From Thermoprotei archaeon (GTDB taxonomy: Archaea > Thermoproteota > Thermoprotei > Thermoproteales > B15-G16), in assembly GCA_003649205.1 (NCBI GenBank), contig QMRC01000001.1:62001-126000 (forward strand): DNA of 64,000 nt. Reading direction: 5' to 3'. Below the pieces are notes generated by a model. It worked only from the letters and a program-made list of their open reading frames with translations, searched no databases and had not been told where the DNA came from. Made by a program: the position numbers and the translations under genes. Of the stretch, positions 31,293-39,045 are shown one piece after another; within the stretch, counting starts at the first letter, position 1; every line of letters begins with the position of its first letter.

Positions 31293-32203
31293 TAACACGT
31301 GAATTAACTAAGGTCTATAGTGGCTATGTTGTAGCGAATGACAATATCAACATTACGGTCAATAGAGGTGAGGTAGTTGGTATACTTGGTCCTAATGGTG
31401 CTGGTAAGACAACTTTCGTTCGACAGGTCATAGGTGTGCTTAAGCCAACACGTGGATACATTGAGCTACTTGGTCACAAGGTACCTGATGAGATTCACAG
31501 GGTTAAGCACTTCATTGGGTATATGCCTCAGTACCCAGCTTACTACCATGGAGTAACTGTATACCAGCTAGTGTACTACATCGCTAGACTATACGGTATG
31601 TCTAGACGAGAGGCAAAGAGTAGGACTTCTGAAATTCTCAAGGAGATGAACCTCCTAGACTACGCTAACTACTATCACAATAACCTCTCAGTTGGTCTAG
31701 CTAGAGTAACTTACTTTTGCTCAGCTATAGTTCACGATCCAGAGTTCCTAGTACTAGATGAACCAACTAGTATGTTGGATCCATCTATGAGACGTAGAGT
31801 GATATCGAAGATTAAGGAGATGAAGAGACAGGGTAAGACCGTACTTCTGACGACAAATATCATTAGGGATGTTGAGGAGCTATGTGATAGGGTTTACTTC
31901 CTACTAAATGGTAGAGTATTGCTTGAGGGTAGTCCTAGTGAGATTGTATCTCGTATTCTCGGTACAATTAAGGTTCATGTCAAGGTTCGTGAGAAAATTC
32001 CGCTAGAAGAGATGATTAGAGAAAGGTATGGAGATTGCATCGAATCTATTGAGTACTTAGAGGACAATGAGATTGTGCTGAGTGTAAGGAATCTAGTTAG
32101 GGCTTTGGATTTTGTTAAGGAGATAGCGAAGGTAGCAAACATAACCTATATCTCAATCTCAACTCCATCACTTGAGGAGGTGTACCTGAAGATATATGGT
32201 TGA
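31280..32203 (+). CDS. ABC transporter ATP-binding protein with altered signature and H-loop
   Basis: 307 residues. Walker A GPNGAGKT (37-44), Q-loop Gln84, Walker B LVLDEP with Glu161. The signature is LSVGL instead of LSGGQ and the H-loop His is replaced by Asn193 (LLTTN). A C-terminal domain of about 80 residues follows, as in ABC-2 exporters. It probably drives export of, or immunity to, the modified peptide with the permease that follows. Overlaps both neighbours, so it is operonic with the maturase. Confidence 0.88.
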   Translation: MQVLITRELTKVYSGYVVANDNINITVNRGEVVGILGPNGAGKTTFVRQVIGVLKPTRGYIELLGHKVPDEIHRVKHFIGYMPQYPAYYHGVTVYQLVYYIARLYGMSRREAKSRTSEILKEMNLLDYANYYHNNLSVGLARVTYFCSAIVHDPEFLVLDEPTSMLDPSMRRRVISKIKEMKRQGKTVLLTTNIIRDVEELCDRVYFLLNGRVLLEGSPSEIVSRILGTIKVHVKVREKIPLEEMIRERYGDCIESIEYLEDNEIVLSVRNLVRALDFVKEIAKVANITYISISTPSLEEVYLKIYG

Positions 32204-32945
32204 GGTGGTGAAGGGTATGGTCATGAAGTACCTACGGTCATTAGTAGCTCTATCCACGATGCATCTTAGAGTACTCCTATACTTCTGGCCATATTACCTA
32301 ATGTCCTCACTCCTTACACCACTACTCGTAGTACTCATGCTCTACTACGTACTTGGGTACACAGCAAATGTACTCTACCTGATATGCGCTATGTTCACAC
32401 TATCTTCACTGGGCACATTCACAATGATTTCACAGGACATAAGTAGTCTGAAGCAAACACAGGTGTATGAGTTCTACGCATCATTACCCATATCTCCACT
32501 AGACTACGTGCTATCAAAGCTAATAGCTAATTTAGTCATGTACATACCATCCATAGCTGTATTACTGCTAACTGGATACTTGCTGACAGGTACTCTACCA
32601 AACATACCACTATTCGCTATAGCTGTAGTCATTTCCTACACAGCATTTATATGGTTAGGTATGATCGTAGGACTATACTCACGAAATCCAGTACAGGCTA
32701 ACGTCATATCAATGATTGTGTACCTAGTACTTCTCTTTGGATCACCAATGTATGGACCTATATCCAACACCAACTTAGTGCTTAGAACTGCAGCTCTAGT
32801 ATTACCGACAACGCATATAGCTAAGGTATTCCGCTCCTCATACTGCATTGAAAGCGTGAGCCCTGATACAATCACTTACCTAGCTATATGGTACATAGTG
32901 AACACTGTGATCATATCTAGAAGGTTAAGGTGGACATTAGAGTAA
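32196..32945 (+). CDS. ABC-2 type permease
   Basis: 249 residues with about six membrane spans (for example VLMLYYVLGYTANVLYLICA, VMYIPSIAVLLLTGYLLTGT, LFAIAVVISYTAFIWLGMIV). A cytoplasmic EFYASLPISPLDYVLSKLIA helix is typical of ABC-2 permeases. It pairs with the preceding ATPase. The ATG at 32196 overlaps the ATPase stop; a second ATG at 32217, behind GAGGTG, is also possible. Last clear gene of the peptide operon. Confidence 0.82.
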   Translation: MVEVVKGMVMKYLRSLVALSTMHLRVLLYFWPYYLMSSLLTPLLVVLMLYYVLGYTANVLYLICAMFTLSSLGTFTMISQDISSLKQTQVYEFYASLPISPLDYVLSKLIANLVMYIPSIAVLLLTGYLLTGTLPNIPLFAIAVVISYTAFIWLGMIVGLYSRNPVQANVISMIVYLVLLFGSPMYGPISNTNLVLRTAALVLPTTHIAKVFRSSYCIESVSPDTITYLAIWYIVNTVIISRRLRWTLE

Positions 32946-33140
32946 TGAAGTTTAAAGATCTGCGGAAATAGGTTCGACTTAACAGCAATATTGAGTGATG
33001 GTAGTAGTAATGTACCTGGGGCAAGTATATGAAGTTCAAGGTCTCTAGTTCTTGTGCAGGGAATGCATCCATCATCAGGAGATTGTGTGACTGCTGAAGT
33101 ATGTAGTTGTGTCTGTGGATTGCTCTATCGCTTGTACTTA

Positions 33141-33455
33141 TTATCCGCTATAAGCAGAAACAGGAGTTGCATATACAAACCTCGCATCAGCATCATCAAG
33201 TCCTAGCTCGCAAAGCTTAGAGTAAAGTTCGCGAAATGCTGTAGGAGGTTCATCATCAGTCAAGTACCGTATCATTACTTCCAAATCACTCTCTACCTCC
33301 TGTAACCTATTCCTTAGCAAAACAACATGCAATAATTGAGGGATAGCCATAGCTACTACAGTGCTTGCAGATAATGGTCGTGATGAAATTTCAACTCTAC
33401 TACCAATACCAGGAGTGAATTGATGCGATGGAGATACAGAGCACAGCCTCTCCAT
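33141..33455 (-). CDS. Hypothetical protein
   Basis: 104 residues, unrecognised. The first half is hydrophobic-patterned (STVVAMAIPQLLHVVLLRNR), the second is an acidic helix pair (LQEVESDLEVMIRYLTDDEP, ELYSKLCELGLDDADARFVY). The ATG at 33455 has GGAG five bases upstream. It lies in the accessory island among broken genes, so it may also be a remnant. Confidence 0.3.
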   Translation of the reverse strand: MERLCSVSPSHQFTPGIGSRVEISSRPLSASTVVAMAIPQLLHVVLLRNRLQEVESDLEVMIRYLTDDEPPTAFRELYSKLCELGLDDADARFVYATPVSAYSG

Positions 33456-33480
33456 ACTACTCCGCTACTCACCTACAACA

Positions 33481-33861
33481 TCAAGGTACTTAGCTATTTC
33501 CTCACGATTTCAGATAAAGCGACATTCGAGAGAAGTAGTACTCAAGTCAATAATTGACCTATTGAATCGATTGATAGTGACGAGACATAGCAGGAGGAGA
33601 CTTGTTCAGGTGTACTACGAAACACGGGTTAGGGAGAACATTGAGAAAGCTACTGAGTAGCTTAGGGATATAGGTATGACCAATGTTAGGGTGTATGAGG
33701 ATAAGGCGAAGAATGGTGTAGTGTATAGACTTTATTTTGGTGTTAGCAAGTCAACTGTAGGCATTCTATACAGGTTACTTGAAGAGATGAGGAAGATGAG
33801 TGTTGACCAAGATAAGGTAGTGAAGTTGGAGGAGGCAATAAAGTTCTTGACTCAGGAGTAA
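33481..33861 (+). pseudogene. Unknown gene interrupted by an in-frame TAG
   Basis: One frame reads HSREVVLKSIIDLLNRLIVT, RHSRRRLVQVYYETRVRENI and EKATE, then TAG at 33658-33660, and continues in phase with LRDIGMTNVRVYEDKAKNGV, VYRLYFGVSKSTVGILYRLL and EEMRKMSVDQDKVVKLEEAI. The two halves clearly belong together. No good start codon is seen for the first half. The second half alone has an ATG at 33676. Family unknown. Confidence 0.4.
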
Positions 33862-34114
33862 ATGCTGACACTGGAGCATCATTTGGGATGCTTGGGTTAG
33901 AACATCAGAGAGCTTTTCTCTGTTGCTTTCTAAATGAAGTAATTTGCTGATACCTGTCTGGTTGCTCTCATGTGAGATTTCTGATTTCTTATTCAGCTTC
34001 TTTTCAAGTCGTTTTCAGTTACAGGGACTTTCAGGACTTTTACAATCACGCTTTCTACGTGGTTACACTGATTGTTTCCTCTGAGGTAAAATTTATGAAA
34101 GGTATTTGGCTAGA
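33862..34114. other. Intergenic stretch, nothing recognised
   Basis: About 250 bases between the interrupted gene and the aIF2-gamma promoter. T-rich, with no convincing ORF, RNA gene or repeat. It forms the right edge of the accessory island. Confidence 0.4.
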
Positions 34115-34123
34115 GCATATAAG
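34115..34123 (+). promoter_or_regulatory. Probable TATA box for aIF2-gamma
   Basis: GCATATAAG lies about 33-41 bases upstream of the ATG at 34156 and before the AGGTGAT ribosome binding site, standard archaeal spacing. Confidence 0.5.
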
Positions 34124-34155
34124 AGGTCTAAGGAGTTCGGGGTTAGGTGATCGGT

Positions 34156-35409
34156 ATGAGCAAACAGACGTTGCCTGTGTGTATCATAGGTACAGGGGGT
34201 CACGTAGACCACGGTAAGACTACGTTGGTTCAGGCGTTGTCTGGTGTTTGGACTGCTCGTCATAGTGAGGAGCTTAAGCGTGGTCTCACTATGAAGCTTG
34301 GTTATGCCTACATTACTATCTATAAATGTCCTAGGTGTCCTCCTCCTCAGTGTTACCTCACTCACGTTATGTTGAGGGATGGTAGGTGTCCTCACTGTGG
34401 TTCTGAGGTTGAGTTTGTGAGGAAGATATCTGTAGTCGATGTTCCTGGTCACGAGACGTTGATGGCTACTATGATTGCTGGTGCAACTCTCATGGATGGT
34501 GTGCTCTTTGTCATAGATGCGACCGTACCCTGTCCACAGCCACAGACATACGAGCACTTCATGGCTTTAACCATAATGGGTGTTAGGAACATTGTGATTG
34601 TTCAGAATAAGATCGATGTTGTTGCTGATAGGGATAAGTTGCTTAAGCACTATCAGCAGATTAAGAAGTTTATTGAGGGTACTTGGGCTGAAGATGCACC
34701 TATAATACCTGCATCAGCGCTTCACAAGGTGAATGTAGATGCTGTTGTTGAGGCTATTGAGGAGAGGATTCCGACTCCGAAGAGGGATGAGTCTAAACCA
34801 CCGAGATTCCTCATTGCTAGGTCCTTCAACGTGAATAAGCCAGGTACACCACCAGAGAATCTTCAGGGTGGTGTCATTGGTGGTTGCTTGATTCAGGGTA
34901 AGCTCAGAGTTGGTGATGAGATAGAGATTAGGCCAGGTATAAGGGTTGTTGAGCATGGTAAGGTCAGGTATGAGCCGTTGTACGCTAAGGTGCTGAGCAT
35001 CAAGGTTGAGGATATGTTCGTTGAGGAGGTTGGTCCAGGTACTCTCGTCGGTATCGGTACTGATCTTGATCCAGCACTGACCAGGGCTGATGCTCTTATC
35101 GGTAATGTAGCTGGTAAGGTGGGTACTCTACCACCTACGAGATTTAGTCTTAGGTTGGAGACTCACTTACTGGAGAGGGTTGTTGGTTTGAGGGAGTTGC
35201 CTAAGGTTGAGAGGATTAGGAAGGGTGAGGTGCTGATGCTTGTTGCTGGTACAGCGACTACTCTAGGCGTTGTGAGGAGTGTCATGGGTGATGAAATCTA
35301 TGTAGATCTCCGTAGACCTGTGTGTATTGAGACTGGTGCTAAGGTTGTGATCAATAGGCAGATTGCTGGTAGGTGGAGGTTAATTGGGTACGGTATCGTC
35401 AAGGACTAG
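34156..35409 (+). CDS. eif2g: Translation initiation factor aIF2 gamma subunit
   Basis: About 417 residues. G1 GHVDHGKT (15-22), a zinc knuckle with Cys58, Cys61, Cys78 and Cys81, G3 DVPGHETLM, G4 QNKIDV and SALHKVNVDA, then the two EF-Tu-like barrels. It delivers initiator tRNA as part of aIF2. The ATG at 34156 follows AGGTGATCGGT; the in-frame GTG at 34147 is part of that site. The coding strand is markedly G/T-rich throughout. Confidence 0.97.
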   Translation: MSKQTLPVCIIGTGGHVDHGKTTLVQALSGVWTARHSEELKRGLTMKLGYAYITIYKCPRCPPPQCYLTHVMLRDGRCPHCGSEVEFVRKISVVDVPGHETLMATMIAGATLMDGVLFVIDATVPCPQPQTYEHFMALTIMGVRNIVIVQNKIDVVADRDKLLKHYQQIKKFIEGTWAEDAPIIPASALHKVNVDAVVEAIEERIPTPKRDESKPPRFLIARSFNVNKPGTPPENLQGGVIGGCLIQGKLRVGDEIEIRPGIRVVEHGKVRYEPLYAKVLSIKVEDMFVEEVGPGTLVGIGTDLDPALTRADALIGNVAGKVGTLPPTRFSLRLETHLLERVVGLRELPKVERIRKGEVLMLVAGTATTLGVVRSVMGDEIYVDLRRPVCIETGAKVVINRQIAGRWRLIGYGIVKD

Positions 35410-35824
35410 TCACAGGTACTTTATTGTACTCGACACCAACATGGTTATGCTGGCTGTTGCTGAGGGTATTGACGTATTTGATGAGTTTGAGAGAGTTCTA
35501 GAGGTACCTCATGAGTACGTGATATTGAGATCAAGTATTGATGAGCTTGAGAGATTGATTAGAGAGAAGGGTCCTAAGGTTAGGAGACAAGCATTGCTAG
35601 CTCTGGAGATTGCTAAGTCTAGGTGTAAGGTGATTGATGACTCGTCGATACCTGGCTCTGGTGTTGATGAGAAGATAGTTAACTTCGCCCTAGCTAACAA
35701 GGGGAGAGTTGTCGTTGCTACAAATGATACTAGGTTGAGGAAGAGGTTGAGAGAGTTGTCAATACCTACAGTGTACTTCAGAGCTGAGAGGAGAGGTCTT
35801 GAGATAGATACTGAGTTGTACTAG
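35384..35824 (+). CDS. PIN-domain protein (Fcf1/Utp24-like, COG1412)
   Basis: 146 residues. The PIN acidic residues are in FIVLDTNMVMLA (first Asp), SSIDELERL (Glu), GVDEKIVNFA (Asp) and VVATNDTRLRKRL (Asp). Archaeal single-domain PIN proteins in this position next to aIF2-gamma are predicted RNases in rRNA processing. The only start before the PIN core is a TTG at 35384, overlapping aIF2-gamma by 26 bases. This is not the VapC toxin context. Confidence 0.82.
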   Translation: MGTVSSRTSHRYFIVLDTNMVMLAVAEGIDVFDEFERVLEVPHEYVILRSSIDELERLIREKGPKVRRQALLALEIAKSRCKVIDDSSIPGSGVDEKIVNFALANKGRVVVATNDTRLRKRLRELSIPTVYFRAERRGLEIDTELY

Positions 35825-35879
35825 AAGGTAGAAAAGTACAATAAGTGAGTTCTCTGTGGTATGTTGCTTGGTGAAGTAG

Positions 35880-36455
35880 ATGTTTAGGTTAGTCACAATC
35901 GAGGACTTTGTTAGGATTCCACCTGAGAGGTTTAAGGAGCCCCTTGAGAAGGTTGCTAAAGAAATCATTAGAAGTGAGTACGAGGGTAAGGCAATTAAGG
36001 ATCTAGGTATCGTAGTCGCTATCATAAACATCAAGGTATCTAAGGTAGGTAAGGTAGTACCAACTGATGGTGCTAGCTACCACAAGGTAGTGTTCGATGC
36101 TCTTGTCTTCTATCCTCAGCTTCAGGAAGTTATTGAGGGTGAAGTAGTTGGTGTCGTACCTTATGGCGCATTTGTGAGGATTGGTCCTATAGATGCTCTT
36201 CTCCACATATCGCAGATAGGTGATGATAGGTTTAGGAATGATCCACGTAGGGAAGCACTAATTGGAGAGAAGACACAGTATGTTCTAGGTAAGGGTGATA
36301 GAGTAAGAGCTAGAATAGTCTCAGTTAGTATGCCAGGTCCATCACCGAGACCAGAACCGATAAGAGTTGGTTTAACCATGAGACAACCCTTCCTAGGAAA
36401 GCTTGAGTGGATTGAGGAGGAACTGCGTAAACTAAAGGCCAGAGCAAGGTCATGA
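35880..36455 (+). CDS. rpo7: RNA polymerase subunit Rpo7 (RpoE')
   Basis: 191 residues. The N-terminal tip domain (MFRLVTIEDFVRIPPERFKE, then GLGIVVAII-like strand) is followed by an S1 domain (VIEGEVVGVVPYGAFVRIGP, IDALLHISQIGDDRF). With Rpo4 it forms the polymerase stalk. ATG at 35880 behind GGTGAAG. Spt4 normally follows directly; here a 215-bp spacer separates them. Confidence 0.95.
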   Translation: MFRLVTIEDFVRIPPERFKEPLEKVAKEIIRSEYEGKAIKDLGIVVAIINIKVSKVGKVVPTDGASYHKVVFDALVFYPQLQEVIEGEVVGVVPYGAFVRIGPIDALLHISQIGDDRFRNDPRREALIGEKTQYVLGKGDRVRARIVSVSMPGPSPRPEPIRVGLTMRQPFLGKLEWIEEELRKLKARARS

Positions 36456-36670
36456 CGTATCCCACCATACTAGAGTGGAAGTAAAGTTATTAATACAGTC
36501 TTGAGAAGCTACATAACGATCATGAAGTAGAGCCAGTTACCGAGTATAGTAATGAACTCTCTGTAGTTCTTAGGTAATTAGCAGCAATACGTTGTAGAAG
36601 ACCATTACCGCAACAATTTAACCCCGTTCTACTTGTTTCGTGTGAGTATTCTCGTCTCTGAGGTGATTAG

Positions 36671-36889
36671 GTGGCTGGTAGAAGGAGGATCCCACTCTCT
36701 GGCTACAAGGCTTGTAGGAACTGTAAGTTCATTGTGCCTAGTGATGTGACTAAGTGTCCAAACTGTGGTTCAAGTGATTTTAGTGATGATTGGTCTGGAT
36801 TGATAATAATTTTAGATCCTCAGAATTCTCAAATTGCTCAGAAGCTTGGTATCACGAAGGAGGGTATGTACGCTATTAGGGTTAGGTAG
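36671..36889 (+). CDS. spt4: Transcription elongation factor Spt4 (RpoE'')
   Basis: 72 residues. A zinc ribbon with CRNCKFIVPSDVTKCPNCGS and the SDDWSGLIIILDPQNSQIAQ segment that pairs with Spt5 are diagnostic. The GTG at 36671 has GAGGTGA upstream. Spt4/5 clamps the polymerase for processive elongation. The stop lies 3 bases before the dephospho-CoA kinase start. Confidence 0.93.
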   Translation: MAGRRRIPLSGYKACRNCKFIVPSDVTKCPNCGSSDFSDDWSGLIIILDPQNSQIAQKLGITKEGMYAIRVR

Positions 36890-36892
36890 CGT

Positions 36893-37425
36893 ATGGTGTT
36901 TGAGCTTAGGTTAACTGATGAGCTTAGAGTTATCTTGAGGAAACCTCTTGGAATAGTGATCAGCGATGAAGCTCCATTCTCAATCAAGAAGGTCTATAGG
37001 TTAATTGTAGACCTAGACTCACCAATGCTCTGTACTGTCGGTGATGCTGTTACTGAAAATTTTTGAGGTATTCTCCTAGGAAACCTGATATCTGTGTCAT
37101 TGATCAAAGAATTAGGAGAATGAGTAAAGTAATTCGTGTTGAGCTACCTAGTCCTGTACTAAGTGTCATAAATAGACCAAGTACTATTAGTCAGCAATTA
37201 CTCAAAGCTCTCGATAGAGTTACTGAGATTGGTCACGGTACTGTGTTGATTCATGGTGAGGAGGATCTCGCTCTCATACCACTGGTACTGAGATTACCTA
37301 CCAGGTCCATTGCTTGTTATGGTGATCCTTTTGGTAATGCTCTAGTAGCTGTCATAGTTACAGACGTTGTTAAGCGAGCTTTCGGAAGGGCACTTAACAA
37401 AATGGTAAGAGTTAAAATGTCGTAG
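36893..37425 (+). CDS. GTP-dependent dephospho-CoA kinase, split by a -1 frameshift (DUF359)
   Basis: ATG at 36893 with AGGT upstream gives 57 residues: MVFELRLTDELRVILRKPLG ... CTVGDAVTENF then TGA (37064-37066). The rest follows in the -1 frame: LRYSPRKPDICVIDQRIRRM, RVELPSPVLSVINRPSTISQ, TVLIHGEEDLALIPLVLRLP. Together about 177 residues, the full length of archaeal dephospho-CoA kinases, with the GDxVTEN and GEEDL motifs. The junction GAA AAT TTT TGA contains the heptamer A AAT TTT (37057-37063). It may be programmed frameshifting, RNA slippage, a split gene with a TTG restart at 37063, or an assembly error. Confidence 0.75.
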
Positions 37426-37449
37426 TTCCCACACAGCAGTGGGGTCTAC

Positions 37450-37827
37450 ATGTCTCAACAGTCATCAACTATGATAGATCTAGGTGACGACATTAAGTTG
37501 GAGGTCATTAGGGAGAGGGATAATCCACTGATTGGTAGGAAGGAGATCACAGGTTACCTACATCACCACGCAAAGGGTACGCCTCAGAGGTATGAGGTTA
37601 GGAGGAGAATTGCTGAGATATTCAAGGTACCTCTAGAGGTCGTGTATGTGAGGAGCATACAGACTGAATTTGGTTGGGGTAGGAGCAAGATTGAGATCCA
37701 CATCTATAGAGATCCCAAGAGAGCTGAGGAAATCGAACCACTTCACATACGGCTCAAGAATCTTCCACCTGAAGAGAGAAAGGCTAAGTTACAGGAGTTG
37801 AGGAAGGCTAAGGAGAGTAGGAAGTAG
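37450..37827 (+). CDS. rps24e: Small ribosomal subunit protein eS24 (S24e)
   Basis: 125 residues. IKLEVIRERDNPLIGRKEIT, VRRRIAEIFKVPLEVVYVRS and QTEFGWGRSKIEIHIYRDPK are the S24e core. The acidic start (DLGDDIKLEV) is normal for archaea. It precedes eS31 and Kae1, the usual archaeal order. Confidence 0.95.
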   Translation: MSQQSSTMIDLGDDIKLEVIRERDNPLIGRKEITGYLHHHAKGTPQRYEVRRRIAEIFKVPLEVVYVRSIQTEFGWGRSKIEIHIYRDPKRAEEIEPLHIRLKNLPPEERKAKLQELRKAKESRK

Positions 37828-37840
37828 GTAGGTGTTGTTT

Positions 37841-38038
37841 ATGGTGGCTCACGTACATAAGTGGTACGAGTACGACTACAAGACAGGGAAGATTAGGTTA
37901 CTTAGGAGGAAGTGTCCACGCTGTGGTTCAATAATGGCTTACCACAAGGTACCAGTACCGAGACATCACTGTGGTAAGTGTGGTTTCACCATATTTGAGA
38001 CTCAGGAGCAGGGGAGAGGTAGAGCTAGAGGTAGGTAA
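37841..38038 (+). CDS. rps27ae: Small ribosomal subunit protein eS31 (S27ae)
   Basis: 65 residues with a zinc ribbon: RRKCPRCGSIMAYHKVPVPR and HHCGKCGF. In eukaryotes this is the ribosomal half of a ubiquitin fusion; here it stands alone. I use the ATG at 37841 after AGGTGTT rather than the TTG at 37832. Basic, Arg-rich C-terminus. Confidence 0.93.
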   Translation: MVAHVHKWYEYDYKTGKIRLLRRKCPRCGSIMAYHKVPVPRHHCGKCGFTIFETQEQGRGRARGR

Positions 38039-38048
38039 GTGCTAGCTC

Positions 38049-39041
38049 ATGAAGAGGAAGGTGACTGTACTCGGTATTGAATCAACAGCACACACCTTCG
38101 GTGTTGGTATAGCTACTTCAGAAGGCGAGATACTAGCTAACGTAAACTACGTGTACACATTTGAGAAGGGTATACACCCTAGAGAAGCTGCTGAACATCA
38201 CTCCTCAGTAGCGCATAAGGCAGTTAAAGAGGCTCTAGATAAGGCAGGTCTCTCGATTCACGAGATCGATGCTATAGCTATTGCTCTAGGTCCTGGTCTA
38301 GGTCCTTGCCTTAGAATAGGTGCAACAGTTGCCAGAGCACTTTCACTATACTTCAATAAGCCTCTAGTACCTGTTAATCACTGTGTTGCTCACATTGAGA
38401 TAGCTAGATTGACTACAGGTGCTGAAGATCCACTTGTAGTGTATGTCTCTGGTGGAAATACCATAGTATCAGCATTCGTAGATGGTAGGTACAGGGTCTT
38501 CGGTGAGACACTAGACATAGCGCTGGGTAACTGCATAGATGCATTTGCTAGAGAGGTAGGTTTACCACAACCAGGTGTTCCTAATGTTGAGAAGATGGCT
38601 GAGAGAGGTAGTAAGTACATTCCACTACCGTACGTGGTTAAGGGTCAGGACCTATCGTTCTCAGGTCTACTGACTATGGCTCTTAGGAAGGTTAGAGAAG
38701 GTGAGAGACTTGAGGATGTCTGTTTTAGCTTGATAGAGACCGCGTACTCCATGCTTGCTGAGGTAGCTGAGAGAGCACTAGCTCACACAAAGAAGAAGCA
38801 ACTAGTACTGACTGGTGGCGTTGCCCGTAGTAGGAGGTTACAGGAAATGCTGAGAGAGGTTGCTGCAGAACACGGTGCTGAGTTCCACGTAGTACCTCCA
38901 GAGTACGCTGGTGACAACGGTGCTATGATAGCTTGGTGCGGCGTCCTAGCGTACATACACGGTGTCACAATTCCTGTTGAGGAGAGTTGCATTAGACAGA
39001 GATGGAGATTAGATGAAGTGGATATCCCATGGAGGAGGTAG
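38049..39041 (+). CDS. kae1: KEOPS subunit Kae1 (TsaD family), tRNA t6A synthesis
   Basis: 330 residues. ASKHA fold with GIESTAHTFGVGIA (9-22), metal-binding His111 and His115 in VNHCVAHIE, VSGGNT around 133-138, and GDNGAMIAWCG near the C-terminus. Kae1 transfers threonylcarbamoyl to A37 of ANN-decoding tRNAs. Bud32 follows as a separate gene rather than as a fusion. Complete with all metal and nucleotide motifs. Confidence 0.97.
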   Translation: MKRKVTVLGIESTAHTFGVGIATSEGEILANVNYVYTFEKGIHPREAAEHHSSVAHKAVKEALDKAGLSIHEIDAIAIALGPGLGPCLRIGATVARALSLYFNKPLVPVNHCVAHIEIARLTTGAEDPLVVYVSGGNTIVSAFVDGRYRVFGETLDIALGNCIDAFAREVGLPQPGVPNVEKMAERGSKYIPLPYVVKGQDLSFSGLLTMALRKVREGERLEDVCFSLIETAYSMLAEVAERALAHTKKKQLVLTGGVARSRRLQEMLREVAAEHGAEFHVVPPEYAGDNGAMIAWCGVLAYIHGVTIPVEESCIRQRWRLDEVDIPWRR

Positions 39042-39045
39042 TGTC

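Noticed and set aside
32960..33000. GGTTCGA sequence resembling a tRNA T-arm
   Set aside because: No acceptor stem or anticodon arm can be built around it; no tRNA gene found in the window.
33972..34217. 81-codon ORF upstream of aIF2-gamma
   Set aside because: It runs over the aIF2-gamma promoter and start in another frame and has no coherent pattern.
35384..35824. PIN protein considered as a VapC toxin
   Set aside because: No VapB-like gene beside it; it overlaps aIF2-gamma and looks like the Fcf1-type housekeeping protein.
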